Source: Flavivirga eckloniae (GTDB lineage Bacteria; Bacteroidota; Bacteroidia; Flavobacteriales; Flavobacteriaceae). From it: a stretch of 64,000 nucleotides of DNA. Below are positions 19,916 through 29,754 of this stretch, piece after piece. The stretch lies in NCBI RefSeq assembly GCF_002886045.1, contig NZ_CP025791.1, positions 5,471,001 through 5,535,000 on the forward strand, in the 5' to 3' direction. Position 1 is the first letter of the stretch. The number at the start of each line of letters is the position of its first letter. The translations under genes and the position numbers were made by a program. Under the pieces are notes generated by a model that was given only the letters and a program-made list of their open reading frames with translations, was not told where the DNA came from and searched no databases.

Positions 19916-21409
19916 ATGACATTTAAGTACGGTATTGATAACTTAACAGTTACTAAGGTATTGGCTATTTCGAAAGGCGAAATAAAAGCAGTTATTACAG
20001 ATGAGGCAAAACAAAAAGTAATTGCATGTAGAAAGAAGGTAGAAACCATGGCTGCTGGACAAAAAGCGGTTTATGGAATTAATACAGGGTTTGGTCCCTT
20101 GTGTGACGTTCAGATCACAAAGGAGGAAACTAATAAGCTACAGGAAAACCTGTTGATTACCCATGCAGTAGGAGTTGGAAATCCCATAGACAAAGAACTG
20201 TCTAAAATCATGATGATTTGTAAAGTACATGCCTTATGTCAAGGGTTTTCTGGAGTTCGATTAGAATTAATAGAACGAATTATATATTTCATTAATAACG
20301 ATTTAATACCAGTGGTACCAGAACAAGGTTCGGTAGGTGCTTCGGGAGACTTAGCGCCGTTATCGCATTTATTCTTACCATTAATAGGAGAAGGAGAGTT
20401 TTGGACCGATAATAAAATTGAATCGGCAAAAATCGGATTAAAGGCCCATAAATTAAAACCTTTGGTACTACAAGCTAAAGAAGGTCTGGGATTAATTAAT
20501 GGAACACAATTTATTTTAGCCCATACTATAGTGGGCTTAGATAAAATGAAATACTTACTAGATTTGGCCGATGTTGCCGGAGCTATGAGTATAGAGGGCT
20601 ATCAGGGTAGTTCTGCACCTTTTAGAGATGAATTACATAAAATACGACCATTTAAGGGCTGTATTGAAGTTGCAGAAAGAATGTTTATGCTACTCTACAG
20701 GTCACAGAACGTAACCTCTCATGAAGATTGTAAACGTGTTCAAGACCCATATTCAATGCGTTGTATTCCACAGGTACATGGAGCATCCAGAAATGCTTAT
20801 TACCATTTAAACGAATTGGCAGAAATAGAAATGAATGCCGTTACAGATAATCCGATTGTATTAAGTGAAACAGAAGCTATTTCGGGCGGGAACTTTCATG
20901 GACAACCTTTAGCCATGGCGCTGGATTATGCATCTATAGCCGCTTCAGAATTAGGTAATATTTCAGATAGACGTTGTTACCTTTTATTAGAAGGCAAATT
21001 CGGATTACCACGACTATTAACCACTGGAGGTGGATTAAATTCTGGCTTCATGATTCCGCAGTATACAACCGCAGCCTTAGTTACAGAAAATAAGTCATTA
21101 TGCTTTCCGCCGTCTGCAGATAGTATTCCAACATCCTTAGGGCAAGAAGATCATGTGTCTATGGGAAGTATTTCCGGGCGTAAGTTCAATCAGATATTAG
21201 GAAATATCGATAAGATATTAGCCATTGAACTTATGTATGCTGCTCAGGCTTTAGAGTTTAGGAGACCAAATACATTCTCTGATATTATAGAAGAAAACTT
21301 CAAAATTATTAGAGAAAAAGTAGCTAAATTAGAGGAGGATAGACTATTAAAAGACGATATAGATGCCATGATTCTATTAGTTAAAAATCAAATATTTATT
21401 TTAAGGTAA
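19916..21409 (+). CDS. hutH: Histidine ammonia-lyase
   Basis: Converts L-histidine to trans-urocanate and ammonia, the first step of histidine degradation. The Ala-Ser-Gly triad that cyclises into the MIO electrophile is at residues 142-144 in GSVGASGDLAPLSH, the position seen in known HutH proteins. Further family segments include YGINTGFGPLCD, NGTQ, DNPIV and SGGNFHGQP. The length of 497 residues is normal. An in-frame ORF extends upstream to 19856, but the extra 20 residues are hydrophobic and overlap the promoter, so the ATG at 19916 is preferred. hutU follows after 7 bp. Confidence 0.95.
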   Translation: MTFKYGIDNLTVTKVLAISKGEIKAVITDEAKQKVIACRKKVETMAAGQKAVYGINTGFGPLCDVQITKEETNKLQENLLITHAVGVGNPIDKELSKIMMICKVHALCQGFSGVRLELIERIIYFINNDLIPVVPEQGSVGASGDLAPLSHLFLPLIGEGEFWTDNKIESAKIGLKAHKLKPLVLQAKEGLGLINGTQFILAHTIVGLDKMKYLLDLADVAGAMSIEGYQGSSAPFRDELHKIRPFKGCIEVAERMFMLLYRSQNVTSHEDCKRVQDPYSMRCIPQVHGASRNAYYHLNELAEIEMNAVTDNPIVLSETEAISGGNFHGQPLAMALDYASIAASELGNISDRRCYLLLEGKFGLPRLLTTGGGLNSGFMIPQYTTAALVTENKSLCFPPSADSIPTSLGQEDHVSMGSISGRKFNQILGNIDKILAIELMYAAQALEFRRPNTFSDIIEENFKIIREKVAKLEEDRLLKDDIDAMILLVKNQIFILR

Positions 21410-21416
21410 AATAACA

Positions 21417-23414
21417 ATGACGTTTCAAGATACTATATTACAAGGCATCCCTAAAGTTTTACCAGTTAAAAGAAATTACCCGACTGGTGCGAATAGGGCA
21501 CCTAAGCGAAAGGACATTTTAACCATTGAAGAAAAACAATTAGCTATTAGAAATGCATTGCGTTATTTCCCTAAAGCGTGGCATGAAGCATTGGCTATTG
21601 AATTTGCAGAGGAGTTAAAAGAATACGGGCGAATTTATATGTATAGATTCAAGCCGGACTATAAAATGCATGCAAGATCAATTTCCGAATACCCAGCTAA
21701 ATCGTTGCAAGCTGCAGCCATTATGCTCATGATTCAAAATAATCTGGATCCGTCGGTGGCGCAACACCCAGAGGAATTAATAACCTACGGGGGCAATGGC
21801 GCTGTGTTTCAAAACTGGGCGCAGTACCTTTTGGTCATGCAATATCTGGCGACCATGACAGACGAACAAACATTACACATATATTCGGGGCACCCTATGG
21901 GATTATTCCCTTCTTCGAAAAATGCTCCAAGAGTGATAGTAACTAATGGTATGATGATACCCAATTATTCGCAACCGGATGATTGGGAAAAGTTTAATGC
22001 TCTGGGCGTTACACAATATGGACAAATGACGGCAGGTTCTTTTATGTATATAGGACCACAAGGAATTGTTCACGGCACCACGATTACTGTTATGAATGCT
22101 TTTCGTAAAATTTTACCAAAAGACGAGTCACCTAAAGGAAAGATATTTTTGACTGCCGGACTAGGAGGGATGAGTGGGGCACAACCCAAAGCAGGAAATA
22201 TAGCAGGTTGTATTACCATTTGCGCAGAAGTGAACCCTAAGGCAGCAACAAAGCGCTATGAACAAGGTTGGGTAGATGTTCTGGTTGATAATATGGCGGA
22301 CTTAATCCTTAGAGTTAAGCAAGCCCAAGCCAGTAAGGAAGTAGTTTCTATAGCATTTATAGGAAATGTGGTTGATGTATGGGAGCGATTTGATAAAGAG
22401 CATATTTTTATTCATGTAGGTTCAGATCAAACATCGTTGCATATCCCTTGGACAGGTGGTTATTATCCGGTTGATGTATCATACGAAGAATCTAACCGAC
22501 TCATTCGTGAAGAACCAGAAGTATTTAAAGAGAAAGTACAAACGTCGTTATGCAGACATGCAGCGGCAATAAATAACCATGTTATAAAAGGGACCTATTT
22601 TTTCGATTATGGTAATGCCTTTTTATTAGAATCATCTAGAGCGGGAGCAGATGTAATGGCAGAAAATGGTATAGATTTTAAATATCCATCCTATGTACAG
22701 GATATCTTAGGGCCTATGTGTTTTGACTATGGTTTTGGACCTTTCCGTTGGGTATGTACTTCTGGAAATCCAGAGGATTTAGATGAAACTGATGCTATAG
22801 CAGCTTCTGTTTTACAAGACATCATGGAAAGCGCACCCAAAGAAATTCGGTTGCAAATGCAGGACAATATCACCTGGATTAAAAATGCCAAGAAAAATAA
22901 AATGGTTGTAGGCTCACAAGCTCGTATCTTGTATGCCGATGCCGAAGGACGCTCTAAAATTGCAGAAGCATTTAATAATGCTATAGCTGCGGGTAAAATT
23001 GGTCCTGTAGTTTTAGGAAGGGATCACCACGATGTAAGTGGAACAGATTCGCCTTTTAGGGAAACATCCAATATTTACGATGGCAGCAAATTTACGGCAG
23101 ACATGGCAATTCATAATGTTATTGGCGATAGTTTTAGAGGTGCTACATGGGTATCAATTCATAATGGCGGTGGCGTAGGTTGGGGCGAAGTGATGAATGG
23201 CGGTTTTGGGATGTTGCTAGATGGAACCAAAGAAGCCGAAACCCGTTTAAAAAGTATGCTATTCTACGATGTAAACAACGGTATTGCCCGTAGAAGCTGG
23301 GCAAGAAATAATGAAGCTATCTTTGCCATAAAGCGTGAGATGGAAAGAACACCTAATTTAAAAGTAACACTTCCAAATTTAGTAGACGATAACCTTCTTA
23401 ACAATCTGTTTTAA
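21417..23414 (+). CDS. hutU: Urocanate hydratase, long form
   Basis: Second enzyme of the pathway, converting urocanate to 4-imidazolone-5-propionate with tightly bound NAD+. The NAD-binding segment TAGLGGMSGAQPKAG, the conserved YSGHPMGLFPS and the C-terminal GGGVGWGEVMNGGFGM are present. At 665 residues it is about 100 longer than the Bacillus/Pseudomonas enzyme (about 555); the longer form is common in Bacteroidota. It sits between hutH (7 bp upstream) and hutI (stop and start codons overlap by one base), so translation with hutI is probably coupled. Confidence 0.95.
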   Translation: MTFQDTILQGIPKVLPVKRNYPTGANRAPKRKDILTIEEKQLAIRNALRYFPKAWHEALAIEFAEELKEYGRIYMYRFKPDYKMHARSISEYPAKSLQAAAIMLMIQNNLDPSVAQHPEELITYGGNGAVFQNWAQYLLVMQYLATMTDEQTLHIYSGHPMGLFPSSKNAPRVIVTNGMMIPNYSQPDDWEKFNALGVTQYGQMTAGSFMYIGPQGIVHGTTITVMNAFRKILPKDESPKGKIFLTAGLGGMSGAQPKAGNIAGCITICAEVNPKAATKRYEQGWVDVLVDNMADLILRVKQAQASKEVVSIAFIGNVVDVWERFDKEHIFIHVGSDQTSLHIPWTGGYYPVDVSYEESNRLIREEPEVFKEKVQTSLCRHAAAINNHVIKGTYFFDYGNAFLLESSRAGADVMAENGIDFKYPSYVQDILGPMCFDYGFGPFRWVCTSGNPEDLDETDAIAASVLQDIMESAPKEIRLQMQDNITWIKNAKKNKMVVGSQARILYADAEGRSKIAEAFNNAIAAGKIGPVVLGRDHHDVSGTDSPFRETSNIYDGSKFTADMAIHNVIGDSFRGATWVSIHNGGGVGWGEVMNGGFGMLLDGTKEAETRLKSMLFYDVNNGIARRSWARNNEAIFAIKREMERTPNLKVTLPNLVDDNLLNNLF

Positions 23415-24655
23415 TGGCTACCTTATTTAAAAACATAAAAGAACTCATACAAGTACGTACAGAACCCATCTCATTTGTTTCTGGAAAAGCTATGAGCGAA
23501 TTACCAACCATAAAAAATGCTTTTTTAATTGTTGAGAATGGATTGATTTCTGATTTTGGAACCATGGATACTTGTCCCGATTCCAATTTCTCTGAGGTTG
23601 TAGACGCTACCGGAAGGATGATTTTACCATCATGGTGCGATTCCCATACACACATTGTTTATGCAGGTAATCGCGAAGGGGAATTTGTAGGCCGAATAAA
23701 AGGATTGTCTTATGAAGAAATAGCTGCCAATGGTGGTGGTATTTTAAATTCGGCTAAAACATTACAAGAAACATCGGAAGAAGAACTCTATCAACAAAGT
23801 AAAGACCGTTTAGAAGACGTTATTCAATTGGGAACAGGAGCTGTAGAGATTAAATCCGGATATGGTTTAACGGTAGATGCGGAATTAAAAATGTTACGGG
23901 TTATTAAACGTTTAAAAGAAAACTATCCTGTTGCTGTTAAAGCTACTTTTTTAGGAGCACATGCCGTCCCTGTAGAATACAAAGGCAATAAAGAAGCTTA
24001 TTTGAAATTACTGATAGATGAGGCACTTCCTAAGATAACTAAAGAAAACTTAGCAGAATACATCGATATATTTTGCGAGACAGGTTACTTTTCTGTTGCC
24101 GACACAGAATTAATTCTAGAAGCAGGTAAAACGTATGGACTGATACCAAAAATTCATGTTAATCAATTTACGGCAATTGGAGGTGTACAATCAGGCGTAA
24201 AGTATAACGCGTTGTCTGTAGATCATTTAGAAGCCATGAGAGACGAAGATATTGAAGCCTTAAAAGGAACACAAACGATGCCTGTAGCGCTACCGAGCTG
24301 TTCTTATTTTTTAAGTATTCCGTATACACCAGCTCGTAAGATGATAGATGCTGGATTACCATTAGCATTAGCGACAGATTATAACCCGGGGTCTACACCA
24401 TCGGGTAATATGAATTTTGTGGTGTCTACTGCCTGTATAAAAATGAAGATGGCTCCAGAAGAAGCGATTAACGCAGCAACTTTAAATGGTGCTTACGCCA
24501 TGGGGTTAGAAGATAAAGTAGGCTCAATAACCAAAGGGAAACAGGCTAATTTAATACTTACCAAACCAATCAACTCTTTCGGGTTTATTCCTTATTCGTT
24601 TGGAATGAATCAGATTGATAAAGTGTATTTAAAAGGTAAAGAATTTTTTGTTTAA
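23414..24655 (+). CDS. hutI: Imidazolonepropionase
   Basis: Third enzyme of histidine degradation, opening the imidazolone ring to give N-formimino-L-glutamate. It is a 413-residue amidohydrolase: metal-binding HxH in CDSHTHIVYAG, then GTGAVEIKSGYGL, FLGAHAVP, IHVNQFTAIGG and the late aspartate in ALATDYNPGS. Its start overlaps the hutU stop by one base (TAATG). No formimidoylglutamase gene follows; the next gene is on the opposite strand, 37 bp away and convergent, so the last pathway step must be encoded elsewhere. Confidence 0.95.
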   Translation: MATLFKNIKELIQVRTEPISFVSGKAMSELPTIKNAFLIVENGLISDFGTMDTCPDSNFSEVVDATGRMILPSWCDSHTHIVYAGNREGEFVGRIKGLSYEEIAANGGGILNSAKTLQETSEEELYQQSKDRLEDVIQLGTGAVEIKSGYGLTVDAELKMLRVIKRLKENYPVAVKATFLGAHAVPVEYKGNKEAYLKLLIDEALPKITKENLAEYIDIFCETGYFSVADTELILEAGKTYGLIPKIHVNQFTAIGGVQSGVKYNALSVDHLEAMRDEDIEALKGTQTMPVALPSCSYFLSIPYTPARKMIDAGLPLALATDYNPGSTPSGNMNFVVSTACIKMKMAPEEAINAATLNGAYAMGLEDKVGSITKGKQANLILTKPINSFGFIPYSFGMNQIDKVYLKGKEFFV

Positions 24656-24692
24656 AATAGGGTTCAGCTGATTAATACTATTTTTTTTTGAT

Positions 24693-27600
24693 TTACAACA
24701 AGCGTTGCAAAATATTAGTTAAGTCCTTTCGTATAAATGGTTTTTCAAGAAAGGCATCCATTCCGTTATCCATACATTGTTCAATATCCTCCTGAAAAGT
24801 ATTGGCTGTTAGAGCAATAATCCTAACAGGATCTTCTATATTTGCCCTTTTTTCCGATGCTCTTATTTTTATAGTTGCTTCTATACCATCCATTACTGGC
24901 ATCCTGATATCCATTAATATGACATCGAATTTATTTTTTTTAAATAAATTAACGGCTTCCAGACCGTTTTTTGCCACTTCAACGTGTGATGATAATTTGC
25001 TAAGAACGATTTGAGCTACTTTAATGTTTATTAAGTTGTCTTCCACAATAAGAAACCGCTTGTTTTTATACATTTCAAGATGGTTTTCATCTTCGGGAGT
25101 TTCAATTTTTTTTTGTTTTTGTTGCATGCCCAAAACTTTTAGAAGAACATTCAACAGTTGATTCATTTTTATGGGTTTGTTCAGTCCGGTTTCAAAACCA
25201 ATCTTTTTCATTTCCTTTAATGATATAGCGTCGGTTATTGAGGATAATAAGATCAATTTTAAATTACTAGTTCGTTTATCTGATTTAATTCGTTTTGCCA
25301 GTTCTTTTCCATTCATGTAAGGCATTTGATAATCAAGTAAAACCAGATCTATTGGGTTACTAGCTACAAAGGATTGCTTTTTTAAAAAAGAAAGTGCCTC
25401 ATGGCTACTGCTAAATTCAGAGACTTTAACTTGCCAGGTTTCAAGATAGTTTCTAAATATTAATCTATTGGTTTCATTATCATCTACAATAACAATATGC
25501 TTTTTACGAAGTTGTTCCTTTCCTAAAAACATATTATTCTTTTTAGTAGCTTTTGAAACATGAAACTTAGCTGTAAAAAAGAATGTTGAGCCTTCTTTGA
25601 TGGAACTTTCAAGACTCAATTCACCTCCCATTTGTGTAACCAATAACTGTGAAATAGCCAACCCAAGACCTGTGCCACCATATTTTCTGGTTGTTGAAGG
25701 ATCTACTTGGGAAAACGATTTAAATATTTTTGTTTGATCTTTTTTTGTTACACCTATACCGGAATCTTTAATTTTGAATTGAATTTCATGTTTCCCCTTG
25801 TTTTTTCCAATATAATCAACATGAATAACCACTTCGCCTTTCGAGGTAAATTTTATGGCATTATTCACAAGGTTGGTAATAATTTGTTTTAAACGGATGT
25901 AATCTCCTCCAACTAGTTTAGGTGTTTTAGGATCTACATATGCTAATAGGTCAATTGATTTTTCTGTGGCATGAACTACGTGAATATCTGCAACTTCCTC
26001 TATAACGTTTCTAATATTAACAGGGATGATTTCTAGCTCCATTTTACCTGTTTCTATTTTTGAGAAATCTAAAATGTCATTAATAAGTGCTAGCAAGGTT
26101 TGTCCCGATTTCATGATGATATCGAGGTATTCCGCTTGAATCGGTTTGAGTTTCGATTTACCCAGTATATCGGCCATACCAATTATACCATTCATGGGTG
26201 TTCTAATTTCATGAGACATGTTGGCAAGAAACAAACTTTTAGCTTTGTTAGCCGCTTCTGCTTTCTTTTTGGCTTCTAAAAGACGTTGTTTGGTTTGTTC
26301 CTGTAGCGTTACGTCTCTCGAAATTCCAACTAGTCCTGTAGCTTGGGAGTTATCGAATTTTATTGGAACTTTGGTCGATGAGAACCAGATAGTTTTCTTA
26401 TTTTGAAATTTAAGTTTTTCTACCTTGTTTATTATTTCTGAGCCATTTACAACAATTTCTAGATCCTCTTCTTGAATTTCTTTTGCAGTTACTTTGTCAA
26501 GAAGGTCAGAATCGGTCATTCCTATTACTTCGTCCATACCTACTTTAAAGAATTTTGAAAAAGCTTTATTTACACGGATATATTTTAAATCTGCGTCTTT
26601 AAAATAGATAAGGTCAGGAACATTATCCATAAGCACCTGTAAAAGTTCCTGTTCCTTTTCAAGTTTTTCTCCTAATTTTTTCTGTTCTGTGAAATCATTT
26701 GTAATACCAACTATCCCCATGACCTCATTTTGATTATTAAAAAAGGGGATTTTAGTTGTCATTTCCCAAAACCGTTGACCATGTTTAAAAAAACTCTCTA
26801 GCTTGTTTAAAATAGGAGTTCCTTCTCTTATAATATTTTGCTCATCTTCAAAAGCTTCTTTAGCATGAACAGGTCCAAAAAAATCGAAATCGGTTTTTCC
26901 ATACATTTCTTCAGGTGAACAAAGACCAAATAATTTAGCTAGTGCCATATTAGATCTAATAAATCGAGAATTTTTATCTTTAAAGTAAATGCGACTGGGC
27001 ATATTGTTCATTAACAGATCTAAAAACCCTTTTTCTTTACGCAATTCTTCTACTTCATTATATTCTTTTGTGATATCTCTTGAGATACCAAATAAACCTA
27101 TACAATTTCCATTGGTATCCATTAAAGGAACTTTCGTTGCCTTTACATATTTTTTACCTTTGGATGTATCAATAACCTCTAGCTTATTTATTAATGGAAT
27201 ACCACTATCCATAAGTGCTTGTTCGTCATTGAAAGCTTCTTTACATTGATTTAAACCAAAGAAATCTGCATCGCATTTCCCAACTGCTTGTTCTGTGGTA
27301 TCAACGCCTAAAGCAACAGCCTGAACATGATTGACTTTTATAAATTTTGAAGCTCTATCTTTAAAATAAATGGCATCAGGTATGTTATCCATTAGAAGAT
27401 TAAAAAAATGTAAGCTTTCTTCCAACGTATCTCTTTTAATTTCATTTTTAGTATGCTCTACTACCTCCATTTGCATAACGATCTCTCCATTATTATTTCT
27501 AATAGGAATCTTGTTTTTGTAAATAAACTGTAAAGCTTCAGTATTGCCTATGTATTGCTCCTTATGATCTAATTTTTCTAAAATGCTTTGAAACAAAACC

Positions 27601-27947
27601 AAATTTTTATTAACCAAATTTAGTTTTGTAAACAATTTAAGAAGCTCTGTTTTATTAAACTTGTCTGGTAGACTATAAACTTGCAAAGTTGGTGTTTTTG
27701 GTATATTGAACTTTCCAGAAATAATAATTGGTATTTGATGATTTGCCTTATTAGTGAAAATACAATTTAAGATTGCATCACTAAACTCGACCCCTTTTAA
27801 TAACAAAGCATCAGGTTTTTTTTGCTTGATTGCTGTTTTTAATAATTCTATTTCACTGAAATAACAATAGGTTACACTATTAAATTCTTGTAACAATTGT
27901 AGCAGATCCTCAAAATTAGAGCTACAATACACAAAAAGTCTTTTCAT
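24693..27947 (-). CDS. Hybrid sensor histidine kinase: three PAS domains, HisKA, HATPase and two receivers
   Basis: A 1,084-residue kinase with no membrane segment, so probably cytoplasmic. In order: an N-terminal alpha/beta region (1-115) that looks like a receiver without its phospho-aspartate; three similar PAS domains at about 180-295, 305-420 and 432-548 (each opens with a LLMDNIPDAIYFKD-like motif and ends in GISRDIT or similar); a short helix; HisKA with H579 in NMSHEIRTPMNG; HATPase with N, G1 and G2 boxes (NNAIKFTSKG, DSGIG, GGTGLGLAIS); receiver 1 with D871 (LLDYQMPYMNG); receiver 2 with about D1012 (LMDIRMPVMDG) and the switch lysine in LEKPF. The PAS ligand is unknown. It stands alone between hutI and a 459-bp gap; no Hpt or DNA-binding partner lies next to it. 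Confidence 0.93.
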   Translation of the reverse strand: MKRLFVYCSSNFEDLLQLLQEFNSVTYCYFSEIELLKTAIKQKKPDALLLKGVEFSDAILNCIFTNKANHQIPIIISGKFNIPKTPTLQVYSLPDKFNKTELLKLFTKLNLVNKNLVLFQSILEKLDHKEQYIGNTEALQFIYKNKIPIRNNNGEIVMQMEVVEHTKNEIKRDTLEESLHFFNLLMDNIPDAIYFKDRASKFIKVNHVQAVALGVDTTEQAVGKCDADFFGLNQCKEAFNDEQALMDSGIPLINKLEVIDTSKGKKYVKATKVPLMDTNGNCIGLFGISRDITKEYNEVEELRKEKGFLDLLMNNMPSRIYFKDKNSRFIRSNMALAKLFGLCSPEEMYGKTDFDFFGPVHAKEAFEDEQNIIREGTPILNKLESFFKHGQRFWEMTTKIPFFNNQNEVMGIVGITNDFTEQKKLGEKLEKEQELLQVLMDNVPDLIYFKDADLKYIRVNKAFSKFFKVGMDEVIGMTDSDLLDKVTAKEIQEEDLEIVVNGSEIINKVEKLKFQNKKTIWFSSTKVPIKFDNSQATGLVGISRDVTLQEQTKQRLLEAKKKAEAANKAKSLFLANMSHEIRTPMNGIIGMADILGKSKLKPIQAEYLDIIMKSGQTLLALINDILDFSKIETGKMELEIIPVNIRNVIEEVADIHVVHATEKSIDLLAYVDPKTPKLVGGDYIRLKQIITNLVNNAIKFTSKGEVVIHVDYIGKNKGKHEIQFKIKDSGIGVTKKDQTKIFKSFSQVDPSTTRKYGGTGLGLAISQLLVTQMGGELSLESSIKEGSTFFFTAKFHVSKATKKNNMFLGKEQLRKKHIVIVDDNETNRLIFRNYLETWQVKVSEFSSSHEALSFLKKQSFVASNPIDLVLLDYQMPYMNGKELAKRIKSDKRTSNLKLILLSSITDAISLKEMKKIGFETGLNKPIKMNQLLNVLLKVLGMQQKQKKIETPEDENHLEMYKNKRFLIVEDNLINIKVAQIVLSKLSSHVEVAKNGLEAVNLFKKNKFDVILMDIRMPVMDGIEATIKIRASEKRANIEDPVRIIALTANTFQEDIEQCMDNGMDAFLEKPFIRKDLTNILQRLL

Positions 27948-28406
27948 TTTTTATGAATTAAAGTTATTAGCTTTAAAAAGTAGTTTACTACATTTTAGAT
28001 TTGGACTTAACTTTATTTTGAGATGTTTAATCCCATTTTATGCTTAGTGCTTATATGTAGTTAAAATGGAGAGAGTTTTAAGTTTACTTTTCTATCTAAT
28101 ATAATAGAACATATATACTCGCTTGGATCTTTAGATTACATAATAATGAGTATTGCTAATACATTTTATGTATAAGTTTTTAAACTAATCAACCAAGAAA
28201 CGTTAAAGTATAAATATAAGTAATAGTTTTTATTTTGTAGCTGTAGTATTCAAAAAAAATAAGATTTTTCTTATTTTTAAACAATTGGATTTTTTTAAGT
28301 AAAAGAGTAATTAAGTAATCTCATGCTCTGTCAACATGACAAAATACTGTTTAGAAGTAATATATATGTTGCTATCTGTTTTAATTCATGTTAATTGTAA
28401 TGAAGT
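27948..28406. other. AT-rich intergenic region upstream of the hybrid kinase
   Basis: This 459-bp stretch separates two minus-strand genes and is very AT-rich with many short A and T runs. No ORF, structured RNA, strong hairpin or convincing TAnnTTTG promoter was identified. It presumably carries the kinase promoter. Confidence 0.4.
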
Positions 28407-29441
28407 CTACTTCTCAACAACTTCAATCTCAAATAACTTATCCCAATGCTTACCAGTTACAAAAATAGTATTGGTTTTAGTGTTATAAGCGATACCATTG
28501 AGCACATCTAATTTTTCATGTTGCTTTACTAGCTTTTTAAGCGGAGAAAAATTGATAACACCAGTAACAGCACCATTTTTAGGATTAATAATGGCAACAC
28601 CATCTTTTTGATAGCGATTGGCATAAATTTTACCGTCTATCCATTCCATTTCATTTATACCAATAATCTTTCCTTTATTGGTAAACACTTGAATAAATGA
28701 TTCTTCAGCTAAAGTTTCTGGGTTTAAAAGCCATATTTTTTCGGTACCATCGCTCTTATAAATAGTGCTTTCGTTATTACATAAACCCCAGCCTTCTTTA
28801 CTGTTTCCGTATTTAAAACTGCTTATTTTATCAAACGAATTCACATCATAAACAAAACCAGTATCCTCTCGCCATGTCAACTGAAATATTTTATCGTTTA
28901 AGATGGTAAGTCCTTCACCAAAATATTCATCAGACAGATTAATGTTTTTAATGATGTTACCTGTTCTGTAATCAATTTTTCTAAGCTTGGATTCTTTATA
29001 CTGCCCAGTACTTTCATAAAGCGTATCATTAAAAAACTCAATCCCTTGGGTGTACGATGTTATGTCGTGCGGATATTCATTTATAACCTTATAGCTATAC
29101 ACTTTTGGAGGCTCATTATTCAATATAGTAATGGCTGTAGTAACCGTTTCTTTTTCGCTGTTAAAATATACGGTAGCTTCTATGGTTTGTTTACCTAATT
29201 TAGAATTATTTAATTGAAAATTGTCACTAATCTTTTTACCATCTAAAGTATAAGAAACAGAATCAATAACATGATTGCGTTTGTTTTTTAGGGAGATTGA
29301 TAATACTTTATCGCTAGAAATATCTCCTTTATTTGCATTAGTTATAATAGAAAATCCACTTTTTTTCTTTCCGTTACCAGGTCCACAAGAAATAATTAAT
29401 CCAGCTAAAAATATGATTAATAAGTGTTTGAATGTTTTCAT
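28407..29441 (-). CDS. Glutamine cyclotransferase family lipoprotein
   Basis: A 344-residue protein with a lipoprotein signal (LAGLIISC, lipidated Cys at residue 19), so it should be anchored facing the periplasm or surface. After an Ig-like stretch (about 30-110) comes a beta-propeller of the glutaminyl-peptide cyclotransferase type: YPHDITSYTQGIEFFND, YESTGQYKESKL, FGEGLTILNDKIFQLTW, EGWGLCNN and INEMEWIDGKIYANRY are family segments. Plant-type enzymes of this family cyclise N-terminal Gln to pyroglutamate. Many proteins in the window have a mature N-terminus starting with Gln (SprF, DsbD, M16 protease), which would suit such an activity; that link is inference. Confidence 0.88.
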   Translation of the reverse strand: MKTFKHLLIIFLAGLIISCGPGNGKKKSGFSIITNANKGDISSDKVLSISLKNKRNHVIDSVSYTLDGKKISDNFQLNNSKLGKQTIEATVYFNSEKETVTTAITILNNEPPKVYSYKVINEYPHDITSYTQGIEFFNDTLYESTGQYKESKLRKIDYRTGNIIKNINLSDEYFGEGLTILNDKIFQLTWREDTGFVYDVNSFDKISSFKYGNSKEGWGLCNNESTIYKSDGTEKIWLLNPETLAEESFIQVFTNKGKIIGINEMEWIDGKIYANRYQKDGVAIINPKNGAVTGVINFSPLKKLVKQHEKLDVLNGIAYNTKTNTIFVTGKHWDKLFEIEVVEK

Positions 29442-29495
29442 TGCTAATTTTTAATTTGAAGCAAGATATTTATTTAAAATCAGTTTAAAAAATCA

Positions 29496-29525
29496 TTGCG
29501 AAACTTTTAAAAGATTGTATCTTTG
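29496..29525 (+). promoter_or_regulatory. Promoter of the SRP RNA gene
   Basis: TATCTTTG at 29518-29525 matches the Bacteroidota -7 consensus TAnnTTTG exactly, and TTG at 29496-29498 gives a 19-base spacer. The SRP RNA begins 6 bases further on. This is the clearest promoter in the window. Confidence 0.8.
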
Positions 29526-29530
29526 CACCC

Positions 29531-29624
29531 GGCAAGTCCTACACAACCAGCTCCTGTAGAATCCTCCAGGTCGGGAACGAAGCAAAGGTATATGGTCGTA
29601 GCGGTGTGATGTAGGTAGCTTGCC
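29531..29624 (+). ncRNA. ffs: Small bacterial signal recognition particle RNA (4.5S)
   Basis: A 94-base hairpin RNA. The ends pair (GGCAAG at 29531 with CTTGCC at 29619), and an inner stem pairs CCTACA (29538) with TGTAGG-like sequence at 29609. The apex contains the conserved Ffh-binding element CCAGGTCGGGAACGAAGCA (29567-29585), very close to the E. coli GGTCCGGAAGGAAGCA. It is the short form without an Alu domain. A T-run at 29625-29631 after the closing stem acts as terminator. It is essential for co-translational targeting of membrane proteins together with Ffh. Confidence 0.93.
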
Positions 29625-29754
29625 TTTTTTTATGCAATAAATTTAAATCTTGAACGCTTATGCTAATCAAGATTTTTTAGTTTAATGTATTCCCTTCAAG
29701 ATGGGAATCTTTTAATTATAATTGTATTTTTAGCCTCTCAATTATTTTAAAAAT

